IMG/VR virus record: IMGVR_UViG_3300046000_004071
Coordinates: 1-22,519 of that record
Reading direction: 5' to 3' (one strand)
DNA from: a virus
DNA: 22,519 nucleotides
Made by a program: the position numbers and the translations under genes. The notes beneath the pieces are model-generated. The model did no database searches, was not told the DNA's origin, and saw only the letters and a program-made list of their open reading frames with translations. This document shows, piece by piece, positions 13,070 to 20,011 of this stretch (positions within the stretch are counted from its first letter, which is position 1; every line of letters begins with the position of its first letter).

Positions 13070-13399
13070 TTACGCTTGCTCTGTTATCAGTTCCCACGCG
13101 TTATCAGCGGTAGCACGTTGCCCTAAGTAGCTACTCCCTAAACCCAACCAATGTACTTCACGGTCTGCCAGTGCGTAGTTGTAGAAAGGTTTACCGTTCA
13201 CTATACCGGCGGACACAAAGAAACAAGCGCGCGGATTGTTAGCGCATAGGAACACTCGCAACTCCCCAGCCAAGTCGTACAACAACACGCCGCGCTTCCG
13301 TAGCTTATACGTGCCGTTGGCAGTGCCCCCAGCCTGAAATAGACTGCCTGCCACTTCTTTGATGTTTTTAGCGTACTGCTTACCGTTGATAGTTACCAC
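13070..13399 (-). CDS. Conserved unknown phage protein (VTINGKQYAKN type)
   Basis: A 109-residue protein read from a GTG at 13399 (VTINGKQYAKNIKEVAGSLF). Phage proteins starting VTINGKxYAKNxKE and containing GTxNGxYKLRKRGVLLYD followed by a C-terminal FYNYALADREVHWLGL are familiar as hypotheticals. It is predicted to be strand-rich and basic at the centre. GGGAG lies about 9 nt upstream of the GTG, after a C/A-rich leader. It is the second gene transcribed in the leftward block, a place usual for immediate early host-directed proteins. Confidence 0.75.
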   Translation of the reverse strand: MVTINGKQYAKNIKEVAGSLFQAGGTANGTYKLRKRGVLLYDLAGELRVFLCANNPRACFFVSAGIVNGKPFYNYALADREVHWLGLGSSYLGQRATADNAWELITEQA

Positions 13400-13430
13400 A
13401 ATGTAATGCTCCCGTTGATTGTGTTTATTG

Positions 13431-13814
13431 TTAGGCTTGTTGTTGGATGGTAATACTACCTGCAGAGTAAGTCACCAATAAAGCAGCGCCAGCTATGAAG
13501 CTTGCAGCCACTTTGCCGTTATGCAAGTCAATAATAGGTCTCACGCTCCCCCCACGTTTGCAGGACGATACCTTGCCTTTACCGGCAGTGTCTAGTGTAA
13601 GCACAATCACACCATTGCCATATAAGGGAGCGTAGCAGGCGCCAGCAACAAAACCGGCCGCTTCCAGCTTGCTCTTATTTTCCAGCCATATGCGCATAGC
13701 ACGCGCTGTCTGCTTTGCTGTCGTGGTAGTCGTGGCGGATGCCGGCAGTGTGTCGATACCGTAGTCGCGCCCGCCGTAGGTATTCCAGTCAAAGTTACTG
13801 TCTGTTGTTTGCAT
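13431..13814 (-). CDS. Unknown protein, first gene of the leftward block
   Basis: A 127-residue protein starting MQTTDSNFDWNTYGGRDYG. It has a polar N terminus, a Thr-rich stretch (SATTTTTAKQTA), a helix, and a C-terminal strand-rich half (GVIVLTLDTAGKGKVSSCKRGGSVRPIIDLHNGKVAASFIAGAALLVTY). GAGGAG precedes the ATG at 13814; the longer frame to 13919 begins with TTG and has no such site. Being closest to the control region it should be among the first genes made on this strand. No family recognised. Confidence 0.65.
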   Translation of the reverse strand: MQTTDSNFDWNTYGGRDYGIDTLPASATTTTTAKQTARAMRIWLENKSKLEAAGFVAGACYAPLYGNGVIVLTLDTAGKGKVSSCKRGGSVRPIIDLHNGKVAASFIAGAALLVTYSAGSITIQQQA

Positions 13815-13931
13815 GGCGCTTTGCTCCTCTTGTGTGTGTTGATTGTTTGTTTGCCTGCACACAATACAATGCAGACTCCATGCCAACTTTACCAATATCA
13901 ACAACGTCAATACAATCAATGAGTTATAGGT

Positions 13932-13959
13932 TAGCGGGCACTAACACAGATACCCGCTA
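13932..13959. repeat. Inverted repeat TAGCGGG / CCCGCTA
   Basis: Perfect 7-bp arms at 13932-13938 and 13953-13959 with a 14-bp spacer, centre to centre about two helical turns apart. It flanks a possible leftward promoter zone, so an operator for a dimeric regulator is plausible. Confidence 0.5.
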
Positions 13960-13960
13960 T

Positions 13961-14019
13961 TGTGTTACTTTGTTACTGTCGGTATCACTTGAGGTAACAC
14001 ATTAGGTAACAGGTAACAC
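13961..14019. repeat. Cluster of GTAAC/GTTAC elements
   Basis: Five copies in 59 bp: GTTAC at 13964-13968 and 13972-13976, then GTAAC at 13994-13998, 14006-14010 and 14013-14017. The first and third form a perfect 8-bp dyad TGTGTTAC / GTAACACA. Three more copies follow further right (14516, 14671 and 14684). The arrangement resembles multiple protein binding sites. Confidence 0.6.
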
Positions 14020-14132
14020 GTGCTCGAGTGCTACTATATAGGACTTATGTGTACCCGCTTCGCCCTTCACCCTTGTGCTACCTAGTCTACAATTATGACT
14101 CACCAGTCAGTTTTCCTGGGCTGTTAGAACAC

Positions 14133-14144
14133 ATGTTATAACAT
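14133..14144. repeat. Perfect 12-bp palindrome ATGTTATAACAT
   Basis: A self-complementary 12-mer with no spacer. This is typical of a small homodimer binding site and is not inside a gene. Confidence 0.5.
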
Positions 14145-14284
14145 AGGTGGGCCTCGATTGATGCCACCGGGGGCGGGACGCTAGTGTGGAATTGTAGCAG
14201 TACCACCCCAGACACAAAATAGAGCAAAAGTGAGATCAAGGGAGTTGGTCAAATTAACCAATATGTGGCGCATTATACCTCTAT

Positions 14285-14313
14285 TGGGTATGAGCCTACC
14301 TAGACTGGGTATG
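14285..14313 (+). repeat. Direct repeat TGGGTATG, 21-bp period
   Basis: Two identical 8-mers at 14285-14292 and 14306-14313 start exactly 21 bp apart, so they face the same side of the helix. A third partial copy, TGGGTAT, lies at 14450-14456. Confidence 0.45.
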
Positions 14314-14483
14314 TGTCTGTAAGTGATTGATTACATTAGAGAACTCTATCGGCGGCTGCGGTGCCGAGCAGACGCGCTACCCCCGCACCGTACGGCTCAG
14401 GTAAGGGTCAGTGCTGTATCGCCCTGTGGGTGATGTTGGTAGGGGTCATTGGGTATATGGGGACGATAAGACAATGCGCAGTG

Positions 14484-14516
14484 CTAGCGTCCCACTAGCG
14501 TGTCATAGGCGACACG
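14484..14516. repeat. CTAGCGT direct repeat plus 18-bp dyad
   Basis: CTAGCGT occurs at 14484-14490 and 14495-14501, an 11-bp period. It runs into the dyad CGTGTC / GACACG (14499-14504, 14511-14516). The 10-mer CTAGCGTCCC (14484-14493) is the inverted copy of GGGACGCTAG at 14175-14184. Confidence 0.5.
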
Positions 14517-14574
14517 TTACAGGCACTAAAGTGGCCTTAGAGGGCAGATATGGCAGGTAAGTATATTATAATAG

Positions 14575-14583
14575 TTATCCACA
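14575..14583 (+). other. Consensus DnaA box TTATCCACA
   Basis: A perfect match to the 9-bp E. coli DnaA box. It sits in an AT-rich stretch seven bases upstream of the -35 of the main rightward promoter. It could recruit host DnaA for origin firing or regulate the promoter. Confidence 0.5.
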
Positions 14584-14589
14584 TAAGTA

Positions 14590-14618
14590 TTGACTTTTGT
14601 CTCAGAATGTGATATAAT
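14590..14618 (+). promoter_or_regulatory. Main rightward sigma70 promoter
   Basis: TTGACT (14590-14595, 5/6) and a perfect TATAAT (14613-14618) are separated by 17 bp. The start site near 14625 gives a leader of about 210 nt before the AT-hook gene. This is the clear promoter for the packaging and structural genes, or an early start for them read by host polymerase. Confidence 0.8.
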
Positions 14619-14711
14619 CAGAACTGTATTGAAGGTTTGGAGAGTATACATACTAAGGCGGCTCAGTAGGGTAACCAACCACTGTAACTACCTTAGACTG
14701 ACACAAAGTAG

Positions 14712-14814
14712 CGACATGTCGATTAGTCACTTGAAGTAATAATCAATAATAGTTAACACTAACTGACAACAAGACGCTAAAGGGCTACGGTAGTCAATTA
14801 AATTGCCACCGTAG
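14712..14814. repeat. Dyads in the rightward leader
   Basis: CGACATGTCG is a perfect 10-bp palindrome at 14712-14721. CTACGGT (14785-14791) pairs perfectly with ACCGTAG (14808-14814), and the loop itself contains the dyad CAATT-A-AATTG. AGTTA/TAACT (14751-14755, 14760-14764) is a third, weaker hairpin. The last dyad ends about 20 nt before the first ATG and could control translation or bind a regulator. Confidence 0.5.
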
Positions 14815-14835
14815 TACATGACGAGACAATAAGTA

Positions 14836-15345
14836 ATGGTGTCCACTACTAGTAATAACCCTTCTGGTCAAGATGCCTTGGTGTCCCCTTTAAGGGATGC
14901 GGTGTCAGCCGAAGAGGCTTCGGAAACGTCGCAGAACGACACTGCGAAGTCACCGAAGATAGGGAGACCTCCCAAAAAGGATATTGTGTCCAAGACCAAG
15001 GGGCATATGGCTAAACGTGGTAGACCTCCTGGCGAAGCGTCCGCAATGGCGGCATTCAAAGCGAGGCTTATCAACTCCCCTAAATCCCGTAAGGTGATAG
15101 ATAGCATTATCAATGCGGCACTTGATGATAACCACAAGAATCAATCAGCGGCATGGAAGATACTGGCAGATAGGATACTACCACTAAGTCAGTTTGAGAA
15201 AGGGGTTAGCAATAAGAGTGCTATAACAATCAACATCAGCGGTCTGGGCGAAGCGAACATAACTGCCTCAGACGATGAGGAAGATCAGTCAGTAATTGAC
15301 GGAGAGTATTCTGATGTTGAAATCGAAGACTACGAGCAAGAGTAA
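14836..15345 (+). CDS. AT-hook protein, candidate small terminase subunit
   Basis: A 169-residue protein with two AT-hook-like motifs, KIGRPPKKD near residue 41 and KRGRPPGEA near 60, that would grip AT-rich minor grooves. A helical segment follows (AFKARLINSPKSRKVIDSIINAALDDNHKNQSAAWKILADRILP), then a very acidic C terminus (DDEEDQSV...DVEIEDYEQE). The position, first in the packaging block and three genes before the large terminase, fits a DNA-recognising small terminase, and the N-terminal DNA-binding plus helical core would suit that. The RBS is weak (no GGAGG), so translation may depend on leader structure. It could instead be a regulator binding the nearby AT-rich control region. Confidence 0.7.
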   Translation: MVSTTSNNPSGQDALVSPLRDAVSAEEASETSQNDTAKSPKIGRPPKKDIVSKTKGHMAKRGRPPGEASAMAAFKARLINSPKSRKVIDSIINAALDDNHKNQSAAWKILADRILPLSQFEKGVSNKSAITINISGLGEANITASDDEEDQSVIDGEYSDVEIEDYEQE

Positions 15346-15778
15346 GGCAAAGCCTAAAGCTATTGCAAGGATGAAATGGTGTTCCCGTGTTTTGGTTACT
15401 TCTCCTCTATATCTTGGTCTGTGTACTTCTGAGCTTTCCTACCGACGAGAACTAAAGCGGCTAGGTGTAGATAATCCCAGTGAGTGGTTAGAGGAGTCAG
15501 ACGTAGGCAGGGTTCACCAGTTTGAAGAAGAAGGCGGTGCTATCGCTATGATAATCTGTATCAGGCCTTCTGACTGCCAGCGCACGGTACAAGCGACCGT
15601 AGTACATGAAGCAGTTCACGTTTGGCAGTTCGTCAAGGAATACATAGGCGAGAAAGAGCCTAGCAAAGAGTTTGAAGCCTATAGCGTAGAGAACATCTAC
15701 ACAACTTTAATGGACGCATACAATGAGCAGCACCCCGGCAGCGCCTCCAAAGCGCGGCGTAACACCAAAAGAAAATAG
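15314..15778 (+). CDS. Zincin-like HExxH protein
   Basis: A 154-residue protein with the metallopeptidase motif HEAVH (about residues 98-102) followed by EFEAYSVENI near 119-128, where a Glu could be the third zinc ligand. This pairing recurs in a small phage protein family of unknown substrate that I recall from podophages. The N-terminal 25 residues are basic (KSKTTSKSKAKPKAIARMK). The ATG at 15314 is chosen for its upstream GGAG; a TTG at 15296 and an internal ATG at 15371 are alternatives. It overlaps the AT-hook gene at its start and the lysozyme gene at its end, so all three are translated together. Confidence 0.7.
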   Translation: MLKSKTTSKSKAKPKAIARMKWCSRVLVTSPLYLGLCTSELSYRRELKRLGVDNPSEWLEESDVGRVHQFEEEGGAIAMIICIRPSDCQRTVQATVVHEAVHVWQFVKEYIGEKEPSKEFEAYSVENIYTTLMDAYNEQHPGSASKARRNTKRK

Positions 15779-16241
15779 TATCAAGGTGCTGAAACATCTC
15801 CTGAAGGAGACTGAACTCCCTAAGTCCCTGCTAGTAGCCATGATGGCGAACATAGCGGTAGAGACTGGGTATATGTTTGATTACACAATAAAGCAGAAAG
15901 GCAAGCGCACTGATCCTGCCTTTGGCTTGTTCCAGTTTGACCCCAGAGGCGGTTTAGCCTCGCTTTACCGAGATTATCTCGAATACCGTAAGTGTGACGA
16001 TTCTGCCGAAGCGCAAATAGATATGCTGGTGGACATCATGCTAAAGGTATGGAAGCCTGGGGTCTCCCATGTTGGGGGTGGTAACGTCAACAAAGTGTTG
16101 GAAGCGGCTCAAGAAGGCCATGCTCCGGCAACGGAGGCGTTCTGCTCCCACATCCTTAGACCCGGTAAGCCCCACCTTGACAGGCGCATAGCCGCCATCA
16201 CGATGGTAGAGAGCTTACTGGCAGAAGTAGTAGCAGTTTAA
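15723..16241 (+). CDS. Phage lysozyme (tail-lysozyme / muramidase type)
   Basis: A 172-residue protein with the block NIAVETGYMFDYT (Glu47 the likely catalytic acid) and DPAFGLFQFD near residue 65, the signature of phage tail lysozyme-type muramidases that cleave the peptidoglycan sugar chain. No signal peptide or transmembrane anchor is present, so if it is the endolysin it needs a holin, and none lies beside it. It starts inside the HExxH gene and ends against the terminase start (TAATG). The clustered position between packaging genes is seen in several podophages; a virion-entry role is also possible. Confidence 0.8.
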   Translation: MSSTPAAPPKRGVTPKENSIKVLKHLLKETELPKSLLVAMMANIAVETGYMFDYTIKQKGKRTDPAFGLFQFDPRGGLASLYRDYLEYRKCDDSAEAQIDMLVDIMLKVWKPGVSHVGGGNVNKVLEAAQEGHAPATEAFCSHILRPGKPHLDRRIAAITMVESLLAEVVAV

Positions 16242-17503
16242 TGTCGCATTTGAACATACGGCTACTGAAGTGGCAGCAAGAGGTATGGAAGGATACTGCT
16301 CGCTTCCAAGTCATAGCGGCAGGGCGTCGTACTGGTAAGTCCCGCATAGCTGCGTGGAAGCTGCTGGTTAAGGCACTACAGGCCACCGAAGGGACTATCT
16401 TCTACGTTGCGCCTACGCAGGGCCAAGCCCGTGACATTATGTGGAAGCTGCTCTTGGAGCTAGGCCACAACGTCATCAAGAACGTACACGTTAACAACCT
16501 CGAAATAACCCTCATCAACGGCAGACAGATACGCCTGAAGGGTGCCGATAGGCCAGAGACAATGCGTGGTGTGTCTCTCTACTTCGTCGTTCTGGACGAG
16601 TACGCAGACATTCGCCCCGATGTGTGGGAACAGATTCTGCGCCCGGCACTTGCCGACTTGAAGGGTGAGGCTATGTTCATAGGAACTCCTATGGGCCGTA
16701 ACCACTTCTACGACCTGTTCAAAGAGGCCAGTAGCGGTAACGATCCTGACTACAAGGCGTGGCACTACACCTCCTACGACAACGAGACTCTTGACCATAA
16801 AGAGATAGAGGCTGCTAAACGCTCTATGTCTTCCTACGCCTTCCGTCAGGAGTTCCTTGCCTCCTTTGAAGCCAGAGGCTCTGAGATATTCAAGGAGGAG
16901 TGGGTTAAGCTAGGGGATGATGCAGAGAAGGTGGAGGGCGATTACTACATTGCTATAGACCTTGCTGGCTTCGCAGAGGTAGGCGCTAAACGCTCCAAGA
17001 ACACCAAGCTCGACCAGAGCGCCATTGCAGTAGTCAAAGTGTCCGCAGCAGGTGATTGGTACATTGAGACCATCATCCGGGGGCGTTGGGACTTAGGCAC
17101 GACTGCCAACAAGATATTCCAGGCAATCAGGGATTACCAGCCAGTGGCAGTAGGCATAGAGAAGGGGATTAGCCGACAGGCTGTAATGTCCCCCCTGAGC
17201 GACCTGATGCGGATGCATAACAAATACTTTAACGTCTTGGAGCTTACACACGGCAACAAGAAGAAAACTGATCGTATTGTGTGGGCACTACAAGGGCGTT
17301 TTGAGCATGGCAGGATTACAGTGGGTGATGGGGAATGGCGGGAAGAGTTTCTTGATCAGCTGTATCAGTTTCCTTCTGAGCTTGTGCATGACGACCTTGT
17401 GGACGCCGTAGCATATATCGACCAGCTAGTTAAGATACCTTACGGCCTCGCTGACTTTGAAGCGACTGACTTTGAACCCCTAGACCTCCTAAGCGGATAC
17501 TAG
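16241..17503 (+). CDS. terL: Terminase large subunit
   Basis: A 420-residue DNA packaging motor. The ATPase domain has Walker A GRRTGKS at residues 28-34 and a Walker B/catalytic block YFVVLDEYAD near 112. FIGTPMGRNHFYDLF near 145 fits the coupling motif. The nuclease domain shows IAIDLAG near 235 and a C-terminal DDLVDAVAY near 385, supplying metal-binding Asp residues. It cuts concatemers and pumps DNA through the portal encoded just after it. Its ATG overlaps the lysozyme stop. The length is typical of shorter phage TerL proteins. Confidence 0.95.
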   Translation: MSHLNIRLLKWQQEVWKDTARFQVIAAGRRTGKSRIAAWKLLVKALQATEGTIFYVAPTQGQARDIMWKLLLELGHNVIKNVHVNNLEITLINGRQIRLKGADRPETMRGVSLYFVVLDEYADIRPDVWEQILRPALADLKGEAMFIGTPMGRNHFYDLFKEASSGNDPDYKAWHYTSYDNETLDHKEIEAAKRSMSSYAFRQEFLASFEARGSEIFKEEWVKLGDDAEKVEGDYYIAIDLAGFAEVGAKRSKNTKLDQSAIAVVKVSAAGDWYIETIIRGRWDLGTTANKIFQAIRDYQPVAVGIEKGISRQAVMSPLSDLMRMHNKYFNVLELTHGNKKKTDRIVWALQGRFEHGRITVGDGEWREEFLDQLYQFPSELVHDDLVDAVAYIDQLVKIPYGLADFEATDFEPLDLLSGY

Positions 17504-17506
17504 ACA

Positions 17507-19555
17507 ATGACTGAAGATTTTGAAACTGAAGATTTCTCGATAGAGCAGACCCTCTCTGGTTGGGTAATGGGGAAGGTAGAGGCTTGGAAGGAGCACTATG
17601 ACTCCGAGTATCGCCAGAAGCACGAAGAGTATTACCGTATCTGGCGCGGTCACTGGGCTGCTCAGGACAAGACCCGCGAGAGCGAACGCTCCAGACTTAT
17701 TAGCCCCGCAACCCAACAAGCCGTAGAGTCCTCCGTGGCTGAGATTGAAGAAGCTACCTTTGGCCGTGGCCGCTGGTTTGACATCAAAGACGACTTGCAG
17801 GACGAAGAAAGTGGAGATGTCAGCTACCTGAAGAAGAAGCTGTACGAAGACTTTCAGAAGCAGAAGATCAGAAAGGCTACGGCAGAGTGCTTGCTCACCA
17901 GCGCCGTGTATGGCTCAGGGATTGCAGAGGTGTGCATTGAGACCGTCAAGGAGATGGCACCAGCCACTCAGCCTATTATGGACGGGCAGTTGCAGGCAGT
18001 AGGTGTCAACATCACTGATCGCACTGTGGTTCGCTTGCGTCCTATCCTGCCCCAGAACTTTGCTATTGATCCAGCCGCAGTGGATATTGCAGACGCGCTG
18101 GGGTGCGCTATTGATGAAGACGTCCCCACCCACGAGATTGAAGAAAAGCAGGAACAAGGCGTTTACAAGAAGGTAAGGCTAGACACCTCCGTATGGGAAG
18201 ACGACCGCGAGCCTGATATTACCATCCAGCGTCCGGCAGAAGGGCGTACACGCCGTACTACCTACTTTGGCAAGGTTCCCCGTGAGCTGTTGGAAGCGGC
18301 TCGTCAGGAAGAAGGGGTAGAGGTTGTAACCCTCACCGAAGACAGTGAAGAAAAGTCCAAGTATGTTGAGGCTATCGTAGTGATTGCTAACGGTGGTGCC
18401 CTCCTGAAGGCCGAGGAGAACCCCTACATGATGCAAGACCGTCCTGTCATAGCTTTCCCTTGGGATATTGTCCCTGGGCGATTCTGGGGCCGTGGAATCT
18501 GCGAGAAGGCCTATAACAGCCAGAAGGCACTGGATGCCGAGCTGCGTGCTCGTCAGGACGCCTTGGCGCTCACTGTACACCCGATGATAGGGGTAGATTC
18601 TACTCGTATGCCGCGTGGTATGAGTATGGACGTACGCCCCGGCAAGACCATCCTTACTGTTGGCCCTCCGGGCGACGTTATCCAGCCTATTCGACTGGGC
18701 GCTGTGGATCAAGTTACCTTTGTGCAGGCTGAGGCACTCCAGCGTATGCTCCAGATGGCTACAGGCGCAATAGACAGCGCTGGGATAGCAGGAAGCATCA
18801 ACGGTGACGCTACCGCTGCTGGTATCTCCATGAGCCTAGGCGCTATCATTAAACGCCACAAACGTACCTTGATTAACTTCCAGGAATCGTTTATAATCCC
18901 GTTCGTAGAAAAGGCGGCATGGCGCTATATGCAGTTTGACCCTGAACACTACCCGGTCAATGACTATAAGTTTGTAGCTACCTCCTCACTTGGCATCATT
19001 GCCAGAGAGTACGAAGTTACCCAGCTCACTCAATTGCTTCAGACGATGGGCCAAGACAGCCCTCTGTATGCTCCCCTTGTTATGGCTATTGTAGACAACA
19101 TGAGCCTGGGCAACAGCGAGGAACTCAAGAAGACCCTCACAGCAGCCTCTCAGCCTTCGCCTGAAGCACAACAGGCAGCACAGGCACAGCAGGAGAGCCA
19201 GTTGCGCTTCCAAGCCTCTCAGTCGGCTGCTCTGGAAGCTCAGGCAAATGAGTCTGCCGCAAGGGCAGCTAAGTACGTTGAAGAAACCCGTATGCTGCCT
19301 TTTGAGTTGCGTATAAAAGCAACTGAGGCAGCGACTAAGAACATGAAGTCGTCTGGTAACGAAGGCGATGAGTTTGAGAAGCGCATAAAGCTGGTACAAA
19401 CGCTGCTGGATGAGCGCAAGGTAGCCCTCATGGAGAAGAAAGATGAAAGGGAATCCAAAGCTCAGGAAGGCTCTGGAGACAAAGCCATGAAGTACCTTGA
19501 GTCTGCTGCTGAAATGGAGATGGACTTGATGCGGAGGCTAAACAATGGACAGTAA
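17507..19555 (+). CDS. Portal protein
   Basis: A 682-residue protein directly after the large terminase. The opening pattern (KVEAWKEHYDSEYRQKHEEYYRIWRGHW, then SRLISPATQQAVESSVAEIEEATFGR) is that of a podophage portal family. A central region follows (RPVIAFPWDIVPGRFWGRGICE, then the helix QKALDAELRARQDAL), as in portals. The last 170 residues are Gln/Ala/Glu-rich and predicted coiled coil, matching the barrel or crown of a long portal. Twelve copies should form the ring at one head vertex through which DNA is packaged and ejected. Its end overlaps the collagen-like gene by 11 bp. Confidence 0.88.
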   Translation: MTEDFETEDFSIEQTLSGWVMGKVEAWKEHYDSEYRQKHEEYYRIWRGHWAAQDKTRESERSRLISPATQQAVESSVAEIEEATFGRGRWFDIKDDLQDEESGDVSYLKKKLYEDFQKQKIRKATAECLLTSAVYGSGIAEVCIETVKEMAPATQPIMDGQLQAVGVNITDRTVVRLRPILPQNFAIDPAAVDIADALGCAIDEDVPTHEIEEKQEQGVYKKVRLDTSVWEDDREPDITIQRPAEGRTRRTTYFGKVPRELLEAARQEEGVEVVTLTEDSEEKSKYVEAIVVIANGGALLKAEENPYMMQDRPVIAFPWDIVPGRFWGRGICEKAYNSQKALDAELRARQDALALTVHPMIGVDSTRMPRGMSMDVRPGKTILTVGPPGDVIQPIRLGAVDQVTFVQAEALQRMLQMATGAIDSAGIAGSINGDATAAGISMSLGAIIKRHKRTLINFQESFIIPFVEKAAWRYMQFDPEHYPVNDYKFVATSSLGIIAREYEVTQLTQLLQTMGQDSPLYAPLVMAIVDNMSLGNSEELKKTLTAASQPSPEAQQAAQAQQESQLRFQASQSAALEAQANESAARAAKYVEETRMLPFELRIKATEAATKNMKSSGNEGDEFEKRIKLVQTLLDERKVALMEKKDERESKAQEGSGDKAMKYLESAAEMEMDLMRRLNNGQ

Positions 19556-20009
19556 GCTCCTTGTCCTTGCCTTAGATGAGAAGTTCACCAAACAAATAAA
19601 ATCAGTCAAACAAGAAGTAGAGACACTTCAGCACATAAAGCTACAGGTTCCTGAGAAGGGAGATAAAGGAGATAAGGGCGACACCGGCCCTAGAGGCGAG
19701 AGAGGGCCAAAAGGAGAGGACGGCCTCAAAGGGCGCACTGGCGACCCCGGTCTTCAAGGCCCAGAAGGCCCGCAAGGACTTGACGGCGTAAGTGTAGTAG
19801 ATGTCAGGGTAGACCTTGATAATCACCTTGTAGTCTCCTTTTCAAACGGTAATGAAGTAGACGCTGGTGAGATTCTTGTACCTGATGGCCCAGGAGGAGG
19901 CACAACCAATGTAGTAATCCAGCGCACTGATGGCACCGAGGGCGGAGGAGGAGGTACTGAAGGTATCTCTGAAGAACTTGTAATTGCTTATGCTGTTGCA
20001 CTAGGGTAA
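19545..20009 (+). CDS. Collagen-repeat fibre-like protein
   Basis: A 154-residue protein: a helical N terminus (MDSKLLVLALDEKFTKQIKSVKQEVETLQ), then 14 unbroken Gly-X-Y triplets from Gly39 to about residue 80 (KGDKGDTGPRGERGPKGEDG and onwards), then a beta-rich part (VSVVDVRVDLDNHLVVSFSNG) and a Gly-rich tail. Such triplets fold as a triple helix, so this is probably a trimeric fibre or spike on the head or neck. Its ATG lies inside the end of the portal gene, with GGAGG 7 nt upstream, so it is made together with the portal. Phage proteins with a GVxVxDxRxDxDxxLVVxxSNG end are known structural or fibre-like hypotheticals. Confidence 0.8.
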   Translation: MDSKLLVLALDEKFTKQIKSVKQEVETLQHIKLQVPEKGDKGDKGDTGPRGERGPKGEDGLKGRTGDPGLQGPEGPQGLDGVSVVDVRVDLDNHLVVSFSNGNEVDAGEILVPDGPGGGTTNVVIQRTDGTEGGGGGTEGISEELVIAYAVALG

Positions 20010-20011
20010 AT

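Larger units (their letters stand above)
13815..14835. promoter_or_regulatory. 1 kb divergent control region, possible replication origin
   Basis: No credible gene lies in this kilobase between the leftward and rightward blocks, the only long gap in the window. It holds, from left to right, a C/A-rich leader, an inverted repeat, a GTAAC/GTTAC cluster, a 12-bp palindrome, TGGGTAT repeats, CTAGCGT repeats with an 18-bp dyad, an AT-rich stretch (about 14560-14620) with a consensus DnaA box, a strong rightward promoter and a 210-nt leader with further dyads. I found no equally good leftward sigma70 promoter; a TATAAT on the minus strand (plus 14272-14277) and a TATAAC (plus 13923-13928) both lack a good -35. 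The parts fit a transcription switch and perhaps an origin. Confidence 0.7.

Noticed and set aside
13607-13864. 85-residue leftward frame overlapping the first gene of the leftward block
   Set aside because: It shares the strand with the 13431-13814 gene in another frame, lacks a ribosome binding site, and is rich in Arg/Thr/Gln from shifted codons.
13961-14019. CRISPR-like array
   Set aside because: The repeated unit is only 5-8 bp, in both orientations, with spacers of a few bases.
14345-14400. tRNA-like GC-rich fold
   Set aside because: CGGTGC and GCACCG can pair, but no T-loop GTTC pattern, anticodon arm or acceptor stem could be arranged.
14550-14611. 20-residue frame MAGKYIIIVIHISIDFCLRM over the promoter
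   Set aside because: It overlaps the DnaA box and -35, has a poor ribosome binding site and ends after 20 codons.
18179-18712. 177-residue leftward frame opposite the portal gene
   Set aside because: Antisense shadow of a strong coding region; composition not protein-like.
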